Source: JBFISM01 sp041608535
GTDB taxonomy: Bacteria > Actinomycetota > Acidimicrobiia > Spongiisociales > UBA5794
DNA length: 14,399 nt
Assembly: GCA_041608535.1 (NCBI GenBank)
Contig: JBFISM010000096.1
Coordinates: 1 to 14,399 of the forward strand
Reading direction: 5' to 3'
The notes beneath the pieces are model-generated. The model made no database searches. It had not been told where the DNA came from and saw only the letters and a program-made list of their open reading frames with translations. The position numbers were made by a program, and so were the translations under genes. This document shows positions 13,279 to 14,399 of the stretch, piece by piece (position 1 is the first letter of the stretch; each line of letters begins with the position of its first letter).

Positions 13279-13674
13279 ATGGCTGAATTGATCGAGTTCG
13301 CATCGGCGCCGCGCGTGGAGCGGGGCAATGGCATCACCAGCGTGCGGTTGACCGACCCACCGTTGCCCGAGCAGGACTTCACGATGGGGATCACGACGTT
13401 CCCGCCCGGGACGAGTATCAAGCTGCACAGTCACAACACGATCGAGCAGGTCACGGTCATCGAGGGCAGCGGCACTGTCGTCCTCAACGGCGAGGAACGG
13501 CCGGCGGTCCCGTACGACACGACCCACGTGCCGGCCGGCGAGCCGCATCGATTCATCAACACCGGTGACAACGTCATGCGCATCCTGTGGGTATACGGGT
13601 CGACCCACGTGACCCGCACCTTCACCGAGACCGGGGAGACGGTGGAGCAGTTCGCCGCACCGGCGGAGGCCTGA
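13279..13674 (+). CDS. Single-domain cupin protein
   Basis: A 131-residue beta-barrel protein. Cupin motif 1 is complete, from FPPGTSIKLHSHNTIEQVTVIEGSG, with G44, His50, His52, Glu56 and G63 at the canonical spacing. Motif 2 is VPAGEPHRFIN, with Pro85, Gly87, His90 and Asn94. Three histidines and a glutamate are thus in place to hold a divalent metal. Such small cupins act as isomerases, dioxygenases or ligand sensors, often in sugar-acid or aromatic catabolism. Codon 1 is the ATG 13279 with an excellent ribosome site. It is the middle gene of the rightward operon: a hairpin separates it from the binding-protein gene, and its stop directly abuts the GTG of the dehydrogenase gene, so these two are probably translationally coupled. 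Fold sure, reaction unknown. Confidence 0.9.
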   Translation: MAELIEFASAPRVERGNGITSVRLTDPPLPEQDFTMGITTFPPGTSIKLHSHNTIEQVTVIEGSGTVVLNGEERPAVPYDTTHVPAGEPHRFINTGDNVMRILWVYGSTHVTRTFTETGETVEQFAAPAEA

Positions 13675-14399
13675 GTGGCCGACCGCATCCCCCACGAACG
13701 TCTGGAGCGGTTTGCGGCAGACGTGCTCGTTGCGGTGGGTGTCGGCAGAGACCATGCCGAGATCACGGCCAAACGGCTCGTCGAAGCGGATCTGCGGGGC
13801 CGCACCGGGCACGGGCTCATCCGGCTGGGGCCCTACGTGGACCGCATCGAAGCGGGCGGTATCAACCTGCAACCGGACATTCAGGTGCGTCACGAGACTC
13901 CGGTCTCGGCCCTGGTGGACGGCGACAACGCCCTCGGCCAGGTGGTGATGTCCCGGGCCACCGAGCTGGCCATCGCCAAAGCAGAGGACCAGGGGATGGC
14001 GTGGGTCGGCACCGTCCACTCCAACCACGCCGGCGCAGCCGGGCTGTATCCGGCAATGGCCATGCGGCGCGGGTTGATCGGGCTCTATTTCGCCGTTGCC
14101 AATGCCAACGGGATGCCGCCGTGGGGAGGTGTCGAACGCATTCTGGGAACCAACCCGATCGCCGTTGCCATCCCCGCTGCCGATGGTGACGGGTTCCAGC
14201 TCGACATCGCAACGACGGTTGCTTCGCATGGGACGATCAAGGTGGTGGCGCAGGCCGGTGAGCAGATGCCGGAAGGCTGGGTCGTCGACGAGGAGGGCGA
14301 CCCGATAACCGACCCGGCAGAGGCGCACCGCGGCTTTCTGGTGCCGATCGGTGGCTACAAGGGATCCGGGCTCAACATCATGATCGGTCTGCTCGCCGG
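13675..14399 (+). CDS. Ldh_2 (malate/L-lactate/ureidoglycolate dehydrogenase) family oxidoreductase, 3' cut by window
   Basis: The frame begins with GTG 13675 directly after the cupin stop and stays open for 241 codons to the window edge, about two thirds of the usual 340-360 residues. The N-terminal helix region contains EADLRGRTGHGLIRLGPYVDRI, including the family's catalytic histidine (His46 in G-H-G). MAWVGTVHSNHAGAAGLYPAMAMRRGLIG, ANANGMPPWGGVERILGTNPIAVAIP and FQLDIATTVASHGTI follow in normal order, and IGGYKGSGL near the edge is the later conserved loop. These enzymes reduce or oxidise 2-oxo/2-hydroxy acids or cyclic imino acids such as pyrroline-2-carboxylate, using NAD(P)H. With the enolase-superfamily enzyme it could form a dehydratase-reductase pair. 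Family sure, substrate unknown. Confidence 0.9.
   Translation, partial: MADRIPHERLERFAADVLVAVGVGRDHAEITAKRLVEADLRGRTGHGLIRLGPYVDRIEAGGINLQPDIQVRHETPVSALVDGDNALGQVVMSRATELAIAKAEDQGMAWVGTVHSNHAGAAGLYPAMAMRRGLIGLYFAVANANGMPPWGGVERILGTNPIAVAIPAADGDGFQLDIATTVASHGTIKVVAQAGEQMPEGWVVDEEGDPITDPAEAHRGFLVPIGGYKGSGLNIMIGLLA

Noticed and set aside
13063..14328. 421-codon minus-strand open frame
   Set aside because: It is antisense to the cupin and Ldh_2 genes, whose motifs are complete on the plus strand.

Overview
The window is GC-rich, tightly packed bacterial DNA with strong G/C bias at third codon positions and several GTG or TTG starts. The threonine-stretch lipoprotein with an SH3-like domain, the small protein ending in ESFPASDPP, and the mix of family III CoA-transferase, phytanoyl-CoA dioxygenase-like, enolase-superfamily and DUF3500 genes suggest an actinomycetote, perhaps an Acidimicrobiia-like marine or host-associated lineage. 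The taxonomic guess is inference: there is no rRNA or other marker gene. I see no tRNA, rRNA, CRISPR array, insertion sequence or phage gene.

Left part (1-3438), loosely related single genes: the end of an SRPBCC/AHSA1-like gene, a 451-base spacer with no convincing gene, a small universal-stress-like protein, a short membrane-anchored protein, a class I SAM methyltransferase preceded by a perfect 11-bp hairpin, and a secreted SH3-like lipoprotein.

Catabolic block A (3507-7624): a leftward operon of phytanoyl-CoA dioxygenase-like oxygenase, Gfo/Idh/MocA oxidoreductase and 3-hydroxyisobutyrate-dehydrogenase-like reductase, joined by 4-base stop/start overlaps, with a divergent family III CoA-transferase. 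Two ordinary-looking genes follow (7703-8849): a secreted protein of a conserved uncharacterised type and a small hypothetical.

Catabolic block B (8884-14399): a leftward operon of MLE-type enolase-superfamily enzyme, DUF3500 protein and FAD monooxygenase, divergent from a rightward operon of a DctP-like binding protein without signal peptide, a cupin and an Ldh_2-family dehydrogenase cut by the window end.

The main non-gene signal is a pair of nearly identical 24-base sites (20 of 24 bases shared), one in each of the two divergent intergenic regions (6338-6361 and 12267-12290). Each contains a 21-base interrupted inverted repeat bounded by GATC. They look like operators for one regulator and tie blocks A and B into a candidate ten-gene regulon, probably for uptake or sensing and oxidation of a small hydroxylated or N-heterocyclic acid. 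The regulator gene and the substrate cannot be identified here.
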